The notes beneath the pieces were generated by a model. The model did not search any database. It had not been told where the DNA came from and saw only the letters and a program-made list of their open reading frames with translations. Both the position numbers and the translations under genes were made by a program. Positions 41,867-50,388 of a stretch of 64,000 bases of DNA are shown one piece after another. Source of the DNA: Chryseobacterium defluvii (GTDB taxonomy: Bacteria > Bacteroidota > Bacteroidia > Flavobacteriales > Weeksellaceae); contig NZ_RBXB01000001.1 in NCBI RefSeq assembly GCF_003634775.1, positions 62,001 through 126,000 of the forward strand. The letters run 5' to 3'. Positions within the stretch are counted from its first letter, which is position 1. Every line of letters begins with the position of its first letter.

Positions 41867-42586
41867 ATGAAAACAGATATACTTGCATTCGGGGCCCACC
41901 CTGATGATGTGGAATTAGGATGCGGCGGAACTATAGCTAAATTAGTTTCGGAAGGAAAGAAATGTGTCATCGTAGATCTTACAAAAGGTGAGTTAGGAAC
42001 CAGAGGTACTGAGGAAACCCGAAAAGAGGAAGCCGCTGATTCTGCAAAGATTTTAGGGGTCTCCGCAAGAGAGAATTTGGGAATGAAAGACGGCTTTCTG
42101 ATGAACTCGGAAGAGTATCAGTTGAAAATTGTAAAAATGATCCGTAAATATCGCCCGGAAATTGTTTTAGCTAATGCTATTGATGACAGGCATCCGGATC
42201 ATGCAAAAGCCGCAAAATTAGTATCGGATGCGTGCTTTTTAGCAGGCTTAAGAAAAATAGAAACAGTAGAAGGAGGTGAAAACCAGGAGGTATGGAGACC
42301 CAAGCATATTTTTCACTATATCCAATGGAAACATATTCAGCCGGAATTCGTCATTGATATATCAGAGCACCTTGATCAAAAGATTGAAGCCTGTATGGCC
42401 TTTAAAACCCAGTTTTACGACCCAGATTCCAAAGAACCCGTAACGCCAATTGCCACTAAAGATTTTTTTGAGAGCTTAACGTACAGAGCTCAGGATTTGG
42501 GAAGGCTATCGGGAGTAACTTATGCTGAGGGATTTACGACTGAGAAGCTGATAGCATTGAAAAATTTTGAAGGAATTGTTTTGTAA
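41867..42586 (+). CDS. bshB1: Bacillithiol biosynthesis deacetylase BshB1
   Basis: A 239-residue zinc deacetylase of the LmbE/MshB family, FGAHPDDVELGCGGTIAKL at the N-terminus (Asp/His zinc ligands HPDD), and DDRHPDHAKAAKLV near residue 107 with the second His. BshB1 removes the acetyl group from GlcNAc-malate to give GlcN-malate, the step before BshC adds cysteine to make bacillithiol. Bacteroidetes use bacillithiol in place of glutathione. bshA and bshC are not in the window. Single gene after a terminator. Confidence 0.93.
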   Translation: MKTDILAFGAHPDDVELGCGGTIAKLVSEGKKCVIVDLTKGELGTRGTEETRKEEAADSAKILGVSARENLGMKDGFLMNSEEYQLKIVKMIRKYRPEIVLANAIDDRHPDHAKAAKLVSDACFLAGLRKIETVEGGENQEVWRPKHIFHYIQWKHIQPEFVIDISEHLDQKIEACMAFKTQFYDPDSKEPVTPIATKDFFESLTYRAQDLGRLSGVTYAEGFTTEKLIALKNFEGIVL

Positions 42587-42609
42587 ATTAAAATTTATTC
42601 CTATATTTG
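42580..42609 (+). promoter_or_regulatory. Predicted tRNA-His promoter
   Basis: TTTG at 42580-42583, an 18-bp spacer and TATATTTG at 42602-42609, ending 12 bp before the tRNA. Confidence 0.72.
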
Positions 42610-42621
42610 CAACCACAAAAC

Positions 42622-42696
<75 letters not shown>

Positions 42697-43059
42697 CAGT
42701 AATCCTGCATTTTTTATGCAGGATTTTTTGTTTTTATTACAATTATATTCATCCGTTCTTGTGATTATTATTCTGATTTCAGATGGGAAACTATGCTCAT
42801 TGAGTAAATTCGGCAGGATATTTAACAAAAAAATTACAGTTTGATTGACATAAAGAGTTATTTCACTTTCTTGAGGTAGCTTATACCAAACAAAGTGGAC
42901 TTATCGCATCTGGAGATTAGAAATAAAAGAAAAGATTTAGAGCTTTCATTATTGTTTCGTATCCCTATTCTTATTAAATTTAAAATATATTTATGTTATA
43001 AAATCGATGAATAACTTCAATTGTAAATACTTACTCTAAACCTGCAACAACAAACAAAA
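42697..43059. other. Gene-free stretch of 363 bp
   Basis: Between tRNA-His and the VOC gene. It starts with the tRNA terminator; the remainder is AT-rich with stop codons in every frame. I see no credible gene, RNA or consensus promoter (no TAnnTTTG near the VOC start). Confidence 0.6.
42701..42730 (+). terminator. Terminator of tRNA-His
   Basis: aatcctgcat/atgcaggatt stem with a T5-rich loop and a long T-run, starting 5 bp after the tRNA 3' end. Confidence 0.85.
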
Positions 43060-43482
43060 ATGGAAGAATTAAACAACGAAAGAACAAACGACAAAACCCC
43101 TAAAGTAATCGGAATTGGAGGAATCTTCTTTTTTTCTGATAATCCTGAACAAACAAGAGAATGGTATGCAAAGAATTTAGGATTAGAAGTTAATCAATGG
43201 GGTTCTACTTTTGAATCCAGAAATATCAACAATCCGGATGAGATTAATTCTCTTCAATGGAGTCCTTTTAAAAACGGGAGTGAGTATTTTACACCTTCTA
43301 AAAAAGAATTTATGATCAACTATAGAGTTCAGAATATTGAAGGGCTTGTCAAACAACTTAAAGAAAACGGAGTGACTGTACTTGATGAGATTACAAGTTA
43401 TGATTACGGGAAATTCGTTCATATTATGGATACAGAAGGAAACAAGATTGAATTGTGGGAAGAAGTTGTAAGCACTAAATAA
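43060..43482 (+). CDS. VOC (glyoxalase/bleomycin resistance) family protein
   Basis: A 140-residue protein of the vicinal-oxygen-chelate fold: GIGGIFFFSDNPEQTREWYAK (first beta-alpha unit), an LQWSPFK segment, and HIMDTEGNKIELWEEV at the end with the His and Glu metal ligands. Members include glyoxalases, dioxygenases and drug-binding proteins; this one is too short to say more. Single gene with a shared terminator to the convergent PUR gene. Confidence 0.9.
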   Translation: MEELNNERTNDKTPKVIGIGGIFFFSDNPEQTREWYAKNLGLEVNQWGSTFESRNINNPDEINSLQWSPFKNGSEYFTPSKKEFMINYRVQNIEGLVKQLKENGVTVLDEITSYDYGKFVHIMDTEGNKIELWEEVVSTK

Positions 43483-43505
43483 TAAAGATTATCAAGTTAT
43501 AGACA

Positions 43506-43537
43506 TAAAAAAAGCATCTTGAAAGATGCTTTTTTAT
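43506..43537. terminator. Bidirectional terminator
   Basis: aaaaaagcatctt/aagatgctttttt hairpin with a 3-nt loop, shared by the VOC gene and the DUF3276 gene. Confidence 0.85.
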
Positions 43538-43550
43538 ATTTTCTGTTTTT

Positions 43551-43886
43551 TTAAACTTCGTCGTCTGAATCTATCGTGTAAGATCTGCTTTTAAAATCTT
43601 TATCGTGCTTTTCAGAAATTACATCTTCACCCTTTTCATTAATGATGAATTCTGTGGACTCATTAAACATCTCCTGAAAACTTTTAAAATCTTCTTTGTA
43701 AAGATAAATTTTGTGCTTCTCAAATGTAGCTTCTCCATTTTCTCCGAAATTCTTTTTACTTTCGGTAATCGTAAGATAATAATCTCCCGCTTTCGTCTCG
43801 CGCACATCAAAGAAATAAGTTCTTCTCCCTGCTTTTAACACCTTCGTGAAAATTTCATTTTCATGGCGTTCCTTGTATTCACTCAT
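43551..43886 (-). CDS. PUR-alpha-like nucleic-acid-binding protein (DUF3276)
   Basis: A 111-residue protein of the PUR/DUF3276 family: EIFTKVLKAGRRTYFFDVRE, then DYYLTITESKK and FEKHKIYLYKEDFKSFQEMF. This is the single PUR repeat fold (beta-beta-beta-beta-alpha) found across Bacteroidetes and spirochaetes, where it binds single-stranded DNA and RNA (BpuR in Borrelia). The C-terminus is short and acidic (DSDDEV). It has a consensus promoter (43916-43945) and stands alone. Confidence 0.88.
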   Translation of the reverse strand: MSEYKERHENEIFTKVLKAGRRTYFFDVRETKAGDYYLTITESKKNFGENGEATFEKHKIYLYKEDFKSFQEMFNESTEFIINEKGEDVISEKHDKDFKSRSYTIDSDDEV

Positions 43887-43915
43887 TGTTAGATATTTTT
43901 TAATCTTGTTAAGAA

Positions 43916-43945
43916 CAAATATAAAAGTTTTCTTTTAATCACAAA
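43916..43945 (-). promoter_or_regulatory. Predicted promoter of the DUF3276 gene
   Basis: TTTG at 43945-43942, 18-bp spacer, TATATTTG at 43923-43916, 30 bp before the start codon. Confidence 0.72.
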
Positions 43946-43985
43946 ATTTTTTTTATGATTTATTTAACAATTCCAAAAGAAACGG

Positions 43986-45647
43986 CTAAGCGGTTACAGA
44001 ATTGGTAATTTCGGTAAGATTAATAATTTTATCTGCCTTCTGAGCGCTAGACTCTCTGTGTGTGATAATTATAGAAGTGGCATTATGAATTTTGGCTTCG
44101 ATATTCTCAAGAATATTCTGTTCTGTTTCAGTATCCAATGCAGACAGAGAATCGTCAAAAATAATGATTTTAGGGTCTTTAATCAAGGCTCTGGCAATAC
44201 AGATTCTTTGTTTTTGGCCTCCTGAAAGCATTACTCCACGTTCTCCAACCATGGTTTTGTATTGTTCTTTAAATTCTATGATATTTTTATGAACATCAGC
44301 AATGGTAGCATATTCTACTACTTTTTCATGAGAAGGATGATCTATGGCAAAGCCGATATTGTTCTCAATGGAATCAGAAAACAGATAGCTTTCCTGCGGA
44401 ATATATCCTATGAAATTTCTGTAATTGTCCAGATTGTGTTGTTTGAGATTTTTACCATCAATTAAAATTTCTCCTTCGGTGGGGTCAATTAGTCGGCAAA
44501 GTAACAAAGCTATCGTTGATTTGCCGCTACCTGTTTTTCCCATAATGGCCAACGATTCTCCTGCTTTGATGGTAAAGCTTAGGTTGTCCAATGCCTTAAT
44601 GCCCGTATTGGGATATACATAAGAAACGTTTCTGAACTCAATATCTCCTTTAATAGGATAGTTTTCAAAGTTTTTGTTGATGATTTCAGACTTCTTATCT
44701 AAAAATTCATTAATCCTTTGCATAGATGCTTCAGCTCTCTGATTGACAGAAGTTACCCAACCTACTAATGAGAATGGCCAGATCAGGATATTGATATACA
44801 TGAAAAAATCAGCAATTTTACCCACACTTAGCTCTCCTGCAATATATTTTTGTCCGCCAATAAAAATTACGGCAACATTTAATAAACCGATAACAAATAA
44901 AATGATAGTGAAGAAATAAGCTTCGGTTTTGGCAAGATCTAAAGCCTTATTCTGGTAATCTGAAACTTTTACACCGTAGTTTTTTTTAATATATTTTTCC
45001 CTGGCGAAAAATTTCACAACCCGGATTCCTGAAAAGCTGTCCTGAACAAAAGTAGAAATTGCAGATTGGCTCTTCTGCATAATTTTCGACTTTTTGTTGA
45101 TAATGGAACTTACTTTAAAAATTAAATAGGAAAGAACTGGAAGGGGTAACAATGTCCATAAGGTCATTGATACATCCGTCTTCACCATATAAATACTGGT
45201 AATTAATAATAAAATTAATAAATTGACCACATACATTACTCCAGGTCCAAGGTACATTCTTACAGCAACAACATCTTCACTTAAACGGTTCATCAGATCT
45301 CCAATTGTGGTTTGTTTATAATCCGTTAAGGATAATTCCTGGTAATGCCTGTAAATTTTATTTTTGAGTTCGTATTCAATTCTTCTTGAAGCTACAATAA
45401 TAGTTTGTCTCATCATGAAGGTGAAGAATCCCGTTAAGAGTGAGCAGCCCACAATAATGGCTACATAGATCAGAACCTGCCGGTTAAATCCAAGATGTCC
45501 GCTCTTGGTAAGCTCATCTACGGATTTCCCAACAAACTGAACCTTATAGATATTGAAGAAATTACTGGCAATAATAAATAATAGCCCCCAAAACAATAAT
45601 ATTTTGTGCTTCCAGAAGTAAGGGTTCAGAGTTTTTAAAGCTTTCAT
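43986..45647 (-). CDS. ABC exporter, fused permease and ATPase
   Basis: A 553-residue half-transporter: six membrane helices in the first ~300 residues (type IV exporter fold), then an ATPase domain with Walker A IMGKTGSGKSTIA, Q-loop IPQESYLFSD, signature LSGGQKQRICIARAL, Walker B IIIFDDSLSALD and H-loop IITHRESS. Homodimer expected. Closest to YheI/YheH-like multidrug or lipid exporters; substrate unknown. Single gene, divergent from nusB; a possible promoter lies at 45665-45696. Confidence 0.92.
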   Translation of the reverse strand: MKALKTLNPYFWKHKILLFWGLLFIIASNFFNIYKVQFVGKSVDELTKSGHLGFNRQVLIYVAIIVGCSLLTGFFTFMMRQTIIVASRRIEYELKNKIYRHYQELSLTDYKQTTIGDLMNRLSEDVVAVRMYLGPGVMYVVNLLILLLITSIYMVKTDVSMTLWTLLPLPVLSYLIFKVSSIINKKSKIMQKSQSAISTFVQDSFSGIRVVKFFAREKYIKKNYGVKVSDYQNKALDLAKTEAYFFTIILFVIGLLNVAVIFIGGQKYIAGELSVGKIADFFMYINILIWPFSLVGWVTSVNQRAEASMQRINEFLDKKSEIINKNFENYPIKGDIEFRNVSYVYPNTGIKALDNLSFTIKAGESLAIMGKTGSGKSTIALLLCRLIDPTEGEILIDGKNLKQHNLDNYRNFIGYIPQESYLFSDSIENNIGFAIDHPSHEKVVEYATIADVHKNIIEFKEQYKTMVGERGVMLSGGQKQRICIARALIKDPKIIIFDDSLSALDTETEQNILENIEAKIHNATSIIITHRESSAQKADKIINLTEITNSVTA

Positions 45648-45664
45648 AAACTTTTACAAAATTA

Positions 45665-45696
45665 CAAAATTACCAACAGATTACGAATTTCATCAA
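45665..45696 (-). promoter_or_regulatory. Candidate promoter of the ABC exporter
   Basis: TTG at 45696-45694, 21-bp spacer, TAATTTTG at 45672-45665. The box falls within a short repeat (TTACAAAA twice plus TTACCAAC at 45654-45677), so a second identical TAATTTTG lies 8 bp downstream. Confidence 0.45.
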
Positions 45697-45737
45697 TTTT
45701 AATTTTTGTATCTTTGCACCCATAAAAAGCTCTTTGA

Positions 45738-46643
45738 ATGTTAGGAAGAAGACAAATCCGTGAAAAAGTGGTAGAAACGGTGTATTCGTACTACCAGAAT
45801 CCTATTAAATTTGATGTTTTAGAGAAAAACATGTTCTCTGGAATAGAGAAAATCTATCATCTTTACATTTACCAGCTCAATTTTCTGGTAGGCCTGAAAG
45901 AATTAGCAGAAAACCAGATTGAAATCGGTAAAAAGAAATTCATTAAGACTGAAGCTGATATCAATCCTAATCAAAAATTCATCAACAACCAGATTCTTAT
46001 CAAGCTGGAAGAAAATCCGGAAAGGCTTTTTTTCTCAGGACAACATAAGGAATTGAAATGGGATTTGCATGATGATTTGTTGGTAAAAACTTTTCAAAGG
46101 ATGACAGCCGGAAAGCGTTATCAGGATTTTATGAAGGAAGGGGAAACTTCTTTTGAAGATGATCAGAAATTCATAGGTAAATTGTTTTTAAGATATATTG
46201 CTGAAAACGATGATTTCCATGATTATGTTGAAGATAAGGAATTGTCATGGTCTAATGATATTCATATTTCCAATTCAATGGTTCAGAAAACGATCGGTTT
46301 CATGAAAGAACATGAAGAAAGCAGAACTCTGATCAAAATGATCAAAGATGAAGACGATAAAGCGTTTGCCGGCAAACTTTTAAGGGATACACTGAATAAC
46401 TGGGAAAGTAATGAGCAGAAATTAGGAGAAAGGCTGGAAAACTGGGATTTGGAAAGAGTTTCTTTGATGGATAAAGTTATTTTGTCTACTGCTATATCGG
46501 AACTGGATCATTTTCCTTTCACCCCTTCAAGAGTCATTATCAATGAATATATTGAAGTAGCGAAAGTATTTGCTACAGACAGATCAAATATTTTCATTAA
46601 TGGAATTTTAGATAAATATTGTAAAGATAAAAACAGAATTTAA
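45738..46643 (+). CDS. nusB: Transcription antitermination factor NusB
   Basis: A 301-residue NusB, roughly twice the E. coli length, as is normal in Bacteroidetes, with a long N-terminal extension before the NusB core. Diagnostic motifs: MLGRRQIREKVVETVYSYYQ at the start and, in the core, WDLERVSLMDKVILSTAISEL followed by NEYIEVAKVFATDRSNIFINGIL. It forms the boxA-binding factor with NusE in rRNA antitermination. It begins an operon with a DUF1573 lipoprotein (11 bp gap) and yajC (10 bp gap). TATCTTTG at 45709-45716 is the probable -7 box. Confidence 0.95.
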   Translation: MLGRRQIREKVVETVYSYYQNPIKFDVLEKNMFSGIEKIYHLYIYQLNFLVGLKELAENQIEIGKKKFIKTEADINPNQKFINNQILIKLEENPERLFFSGQHKELKWDLHDDLLVKTFQRMTAGKRYQDFMKEGETSFEDDQKFIGKLFLRYIAENDDFHDYVEDKELSWSNDIHISNSMVQKTIGFMKEHEESRTLIKMIKDEDDKAFAGKLLRDTLNNWESNEQKLGERLENWDLERVSLMDKVILSTAISELDHFPFTPSRVIINEYIEVAKVFATDRSNIFINGILDKYCKDKNRI

Positions 46644-46654
46644 CAGAATATAAC

Positions 46655-47155
46655 ATGAAAAAGACGTTATCCATTATCGCTTTGTCTATGATTGGCTTCG
46701 GATTGGTTTCCTGCAAAAAAGAAGAAAACAAAGAAGCCGGTACAACACAGGAAACATTATCTGCTGACTCTATTCAATATGATAGAAAGGCTCATGTTCC
46801 GGAAGCTCCTGCAACTGACGCTGCAGTAACTTCTAATCAACCATTAACCACGGCAGCTTTATCTGAAAATAATTTTGATTTCGGAAAAATCAAAAAAGGA
46901 GATAAAGTGGAGCATATATATGAAATTACAAATACAGGAACTAACCCATTGGTAATTTCTGAAGTAAAGCCCGGGTGCGGATGTACAGCTCCTGATTTTA
47001 CAAAAGACCCTATCTTACCTGGTAAAAAAGGAAAAATCACATTACATTTTGATTCTTCAAATTTTGACGGTAATGTTCAGAAATATGCAGATGTTTTTGT
47101 AAACGTAGAGAAATCTCCGATTAAATTAACATTTACTGCTGATATTCAACCTTAA
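46655..47155 (+). CDS. DUF1573 lipoprotein
   Basis: A 166-residue lipoprotein: signal peptide ending GFGLVSC (Cys20), a low-complexity Thr/Ala/Pro linker (residues 25-65), then one DUF1573 domain (NFDFGKIKKGDKVEHIYEI, VKPGCGCTAPDFTKD with the paired Cys, and VQKYADVFVNVE), an immunoglobulin-like fold. Proteins with this domain are abundant in Bacteroidetes envelopes; their role is not well known. It sits between nusB and yajC, and is a common companion of them. Confidence 0.88.
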   Translation: MKKTLSIIALSMIGFGLVSCKKEENKEAGTTQETLSADSIQYDRKAHVPEAPATDAAVTSNQPLTTAALSENNFDFGKIKKGDKVEHIYEITNTGTNPLVISEVKPGCGCTAPDFTKDPILPGKKGKITLHFDSSNFDGNVQKYADVFVNVEKSPIKLTFTADIQP

Positions 47156-47165
47156 TAAAACGAAT

Positions 47166-47534
47166 ATGATAACACTTTTTTTACAAGCACAACCACAGGG
47201 TGGCGGATCCATGATGCTGATCATGATGGGAGTGATGTTTGTGGGATTTTATTTCCTGATGATAAGACCACAAATGAGAAAACAGAAGCAGGAAAAAAAC
47301 TTTCAGGAGAATCTGAAAGTAGGAAGCAGAGTTGTTCTTACTTCCGGCCTTCATGGGAGAATCGCCCAGATTCAGGAAGACGGTTTTATTATTGAAACAT
47401 TATCCGGAAAACTGAAATTCGAAAAAGCGGCCGTTTCAAGAGAATTCACGGATGCCCGTTTTGGAGAAAAAGCAACTAAAAATGCAGCTGAAAAACCTGC
47501 TGAGAAAAAAGAACTGGAAACTGAAAAGAAATAA
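47166..47534 (+). CDS. yajC: Preprotein translocase subunit YajC
   Basis: A 122-residue protein: a single N-terminal transmembrane helix (MLIMMGVMFVGFYFLMI, about residues 16-34) followed by RPQMRKQKQEKNFQENLKVG, the YajC signature, and a KOW-like beta domain (VVLTSGLHGRIAQI). Lys/Glu-rich tail. Part of the SecDF-YajC holotranslocon that aids protein export. Last gene of the nusB operon; a 20-bp hairpin follows. Confidence 0.92.
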   Translation: MITLFLQAQPQGGGSMMLIMMGVMFVGFYFLMIRPQMRKQKQEKNFQENLKVGSRVVLTSGLHGRIAQIQEDGFIIETLSGKLKFEKAAVSREFTDARFGEKATKNAAEKPAEKKELETEKK

Positions 47535-47548
47535 TTCAGTTGAAATGA

Positions 47549-47594
47549 TAAAGCTCCGGCGCGGTGAACGAAGTTCACCGCGCCGGAGCTTTTT
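47549..47594. repeat. GC-rich 20-bp hairpin (possible terminator/REP-like element)
   Basis: A near-perfect palindrome: 20-bp arms (aaagctccggcgcggtgaac and its reverse complement) with a 3-nt loop (gaa), then TTTT. The arms are about 65-70% GC in an AT-rich chromosome. It could end the nusB-yajC operon, but its length and base composition also fit a REP-like repeat. Because it is palindromic, both strands give short matching reading frames. Confidence 0.75.
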
Positions 47595-47614
47595 ATAACC
47601 CCTTTCTACGACTT

Positions 47615-47652
47615 GTCATTCCTGAATGTAGCGAAGCGGAGATGGATAATCT
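47615..47652. repeat. Dispersed-repeat-like element
   Basis: gtcattcctgaatgtagcga followed by agcggagatggataatct. It has the layout (GTCATTC...GAA.G.AGCGAAG...GGAATCT-like) of the widespread intergenic repeats seen in Bacteroidetes and other phyla. Recognised from memory of that family only; copy number unknown. Confidence 0.4.
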
Positions 47653-47686
47653 TAAGGTAAAATATCTGCATCCATATATTATTAAA

Positions 47687-47694
47687 TATCTTTG
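47687..47694 (+). promoter_or_regulatory. Candidate -7 box of the SDR gene
   Basis: TATCTTTG whose last base is 5 bp before the ATG at 47699, so transcription would start at or next to the start codon. No TTG element at 17-23 bp. Confidence 0.4.
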
Positions 47695-47698
47695 CCCA

Positions 47699-48433
47699 AT
47701 GAATCAAAAGACAAACAAAACCGTTCTCATTTTAGGGGCTAATTCAGATGTGGCAAAGCAATGTATTATTCAATATCTTGAAAGAGGATTTTCTGTAATG
47801 GCGGCCTCCCGGAATACCGTATCATTGGAACAATTTATTGAAGAAAATCATTTGGATGCATCAAAAATTACGGTGCTGCATTTTAATGCTGAAGATTTTG
47901 ATTCTCATCAGAAATTTTATGATGAACTTCCGGTCAAGCCCCATATTGTGCTATATGCAGCCGGTTTTTTAGTAGATAATGAAAAGGCTTTGAAAGACTT
48001 CAACGGAACGAAACAAATGATGTTGGTGAATTATATGGGAGCGGTTTCTATTCTGAATATCATTGCAATGGATGAAAGCAATACTAACTTAGAAAGAATC
48101 ATAGGTCTCTCCTCCCTTTCCGGAGTAAGGGGCAGAAAAAGCAATTTTATCTACGGAAGTACGAAAGCTGCTTTTACTCAGTATTTAGCCGGATTAAGAC
48201 AGGAATTGTCATCAAGAAAAATCATTGTTAATGCCTTAGTTATTGGGTATATCAGAACAAAAATAAACAAAGGACTACAACTTAATGAATCCTTGATTAT
48301 GGAGCCGGATTATGTGGCGAAGTTCATTGTCAATGCAGGAAATTCTTTCATAATTGTTCCGAATTTTAAATGGAAAATGATTTATTATATTTTACGAATT
48401 CTGCCGGAAAGCCTGGTGGCAAAATTACCTTAA
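47699..48433 (+). CDS. Short-chain dehydrogenase/reductase
   Basis: A 244-residue SDR: cofactor loop LILGANSDVAKQCI near residue 10, NADP-type VMAASRN near 37, the Ser in GLSSLSGVRGRKSNF and catalytic Tyr-Lys in YGSTKAAF near 160. The start is ATG 47699 (MNQKTNKTVLIL); an in-frame reading from 47564 would run through the hairpin and repeat. Substrate unknown. Its stop touches the ligD stop (1 bp apart, convergent). Confidence 0.9.
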   Translation: MNQKTNKTVLILGANSDVAKQCIIQYLERGFSVMAASRNTVSLEQFIEENHLDASKITVLHFNAEDFDSHQKFYDELPVKPHIVLYAAGFLVDNEKALKDFNGTKQMMLVNYMGAVSILNIIAMDESNTNLERIIGLSSLSGVRGRKSNFIYGSTKAAFTQYLAGLRQELSSRKIIVNALVIGYIRTKINKGLQLNESLIMEPDYVAKFIVNAGNSFIIVPNFKWKMIYYILRILPESLVAKLP

Positions 48434-50317
48434 CTATTTAAGATTTTGAAGCAATTCCAAAGCCTTCATCATATCAATACCTTTTCCTAAAACCGGTTTA
48501 AACAAATCGCCTTTTTCTTTAACTCTCTCCAAAGCATTGTGGATATTAAAATCCGTCGGTTTTAATCCGGGTTTTAGTTCATCCCATTCCAAAGGCATGG
48601 AAACGGAAGCTCCTTCTTTGGGTCTTAAACTGTAAACACTCGCTAAAGTCTGTCCCGTTCTGTTTTGAAGATAATCAAGGTAAATTTTACCTTCATCTCT
48701 TTTTTTTAAGTTTCTTTCTAAAGTGGTAATGTCAGGAAGCTTTTCCTGAACCTGCTGCATCAGCAGATGAGCAAAATCTTTTACCTGATCAAAATCGTAC
48801 TTTCCACCCATCGGAATATAAATGTGGATTCCCGTACTTCCGGATGTTTTGCAATACCCTTTAATTTTAACGGAATCTAAAACCTCTTTCACCTGAAGTG
48901 CAGTTTCAATGACATCATCGAACGTATTTTTTTTGGACGGGTCGAGGTCCAGAACCAGGAAATCAGGATTTTCCAGATCGGGCAGGGAACTATTCCACGG
49001 GTTAAAATCAATGCAGCCTAAATTATTGAGATAGGCCATTGTTGCTTTATCATTACAGATAATATAATCAATATATTTATCATTGGATTCAGAATGAACC
49101 GGGGTTGTTTTTATCCAGTCGGGGATATTGTCGCTTGCATCTTTCTGGTAAAAACTTTGTTCCTCGATCCCGTTGGGGAAACGGTTCAATGAAAGCGGGC
49201 GATTTTTCAAATGAGGTAAAATATATTCTGCAACGGATTGATAATACTCTATTACATCCCCTTTTGTCAATTCATCTTTTGGAAAATACATTTTATCTTG
49301 GTTGGTCAGTTTTACTTTATGTTGGTTTAAGGTCACTTCTTTCTCTTTCTCAGAGGATTTTATTTTTTTTGAAGAGGATGTTTTCATTTCTTTTATTTTT
49401 GGTGGTGTATTTTGTATTTCTTCTGGTGAATTTCTAACTTCTTCGGGTTCCTTATCCTCACGGATAGCTACAAAAACCGGATGTCGGAAAATGCCGTCTT
49501 TGGTAATTTCAGAATATTTGATTTCGCAGACCAGTTCCGGTTGCACCCATGTGACAGGCATATTGGTTTTAGGAATGGTTTCGAAAGGAGATTTCTTGAT
49601 GATCAGTTTTTCAAGCCGTTGATACATTTCTGCTAATGTAGTGCTGTTAAATCCCGTTCCGGTATGCCCGCAATACGTTAATTCTCCGCCAATATATTTC
49701 CCTAAAATCAAAGCACCGAAGTTTTTTCTGGAACCTCTTGGTTCTGTAAAGCCACAAATAATGGCTTCATCCGTATCGGAAAACTTTATTTTAAGCCAGT
49801 CGGTAGTTCTGTGGTTCTCTATATAAAGGCTGTCTGCTTTTTTAGCGATCATTCCTTCCAGCTTCATTTTTTTCATCTGTTCAAAAAATTCGATCCCTTT
49901 TTCCGGGATATGATCACAGTATTTAATAATATCTGTTTCTACGAGCGCTTCTTTTAAGAGTTCTTTCCTTTGCAGGAGCGGAAGATTTTCGGTAGAATGA
50001 CCGTTGAGCCAGAGCAGGTCAAAAACCTGGTAAACCAATGCCAAATCCGGATTATCGCCAATTTGCTGTAGAAGTTGAAAGCTGGGCTTCCCCTGATCGT
50101 CATAAGCTACGATTTCTCCGTCAATGATCATTTTATGTTTTTGTGATTCGAAATCACGGGATACTTTTTGAAATTTGGATAAGAAAGAAATTCCGTTCCG
50201 GGAATAGAAGAGTGGGCTGTCATTACTAAGATCGGCAATAGCCCTATAGCCATCCCATTTTATTTCAAAGACCCAATCCTTTTTGTCGAATGCTTTGTCG
50301 AAAGATTTCGCAAGCAT
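48434..50317 (-). CDS. ligD: DNA ligase D, ligase and polymerase domains (frame-split)
   Basis: 627 residues: an ATP-dependent ligase domain with adenylated lysine in EIKWDGYRA (Lys20) and DGEIVAYD, TDWLKIKF, then from about 335 a primase-like polymerase domain (NQDKMYFPKDELTKGDVIEYY, FLVLDLDPS). It seals and fills double-strand breaks with Ku (bacterial NHEJ). The ATG at 50317 sits within the conserved RPMLAKSF segment, which is internal in LigD proteins, and has no ribosome site. Upstream the same frame stays open across a further 33 codons into the A9 run at 50418-50426, where it meets the phosphoesterase gene. Most likely the same gene as 50389-50991, joined by slippage or broken by one base. 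Confidence 0.85.
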   Translation of the reverse strand: MLAKSFDKAFDKKDWVFEIKWDGYRAIADLSNDSPLFYSRNGISFLSKFQKVSRDFESQKHKMIIDGEIVAYDDQGKPSFQLLQQIGDNPDLALVYQVFDLLWLNGHSTENLPLLQRKELLKEALVETDIIKYCDHIPEKGIEFFEQMKKMKLEGMIAKKADSLYIENHRTTDWLKIKFSDTDEAIICGFTEPRGSRKNFGALILGKYIGGELTYCGHTGTGFNSTTLAEMYQRLEKLIIKKSPFETIPKTNMPVTWVQPELVCEIKYSEITKDGIFRHPVFVAIREDKEPEEVRNSPEEIQNTPPKIKEMKTSSSKKIKSSEKEKEVTLNQHKVKLTNQDKMYFPKDELTKGDVIEYYQSVAEYILPHLKNRPLSLNRFPNGIEEQSFYQKDASDNIPDWIKTTPVHSESNDKYIDYIICNDKATMAYLNNLGCIDFNPWNSSLPDLENPDFLVLDLDPSKKNTFDDVIETALQVKEVLDSVKIKGYCKTSGSTGIHIYIPMGGKYDFDQVKDFAHLLMQQVQEKLPDITTLERNLKKRDEGKIYLDYLQNRTGQTLASVYSLRPKEGASVSMPLEWDELKPGLKPTDFNIHNALERVKEKGDLFKPVLGKGIDMMKALELLQNLK

Positions 50318-50388
50318 GGGCCTAATGAAGTCTTTGAGCTTTTTTTCATCCGTTAAAGAATTAAAGCGTTGAAATTTTTTAGAAGAAG

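Noticed and set aside
47564..47698. N-terminal extension of the SDR gene (45 codons, MNEVHRAGAF...)
   Set aside because: It is translated from the GC-rich hairpin and the repeat element; the SDR cofactor motif starts only at ATG 47699. A similar peptide (MNFVHRAGAL) appears on the other strand because the DNA is palindromic.
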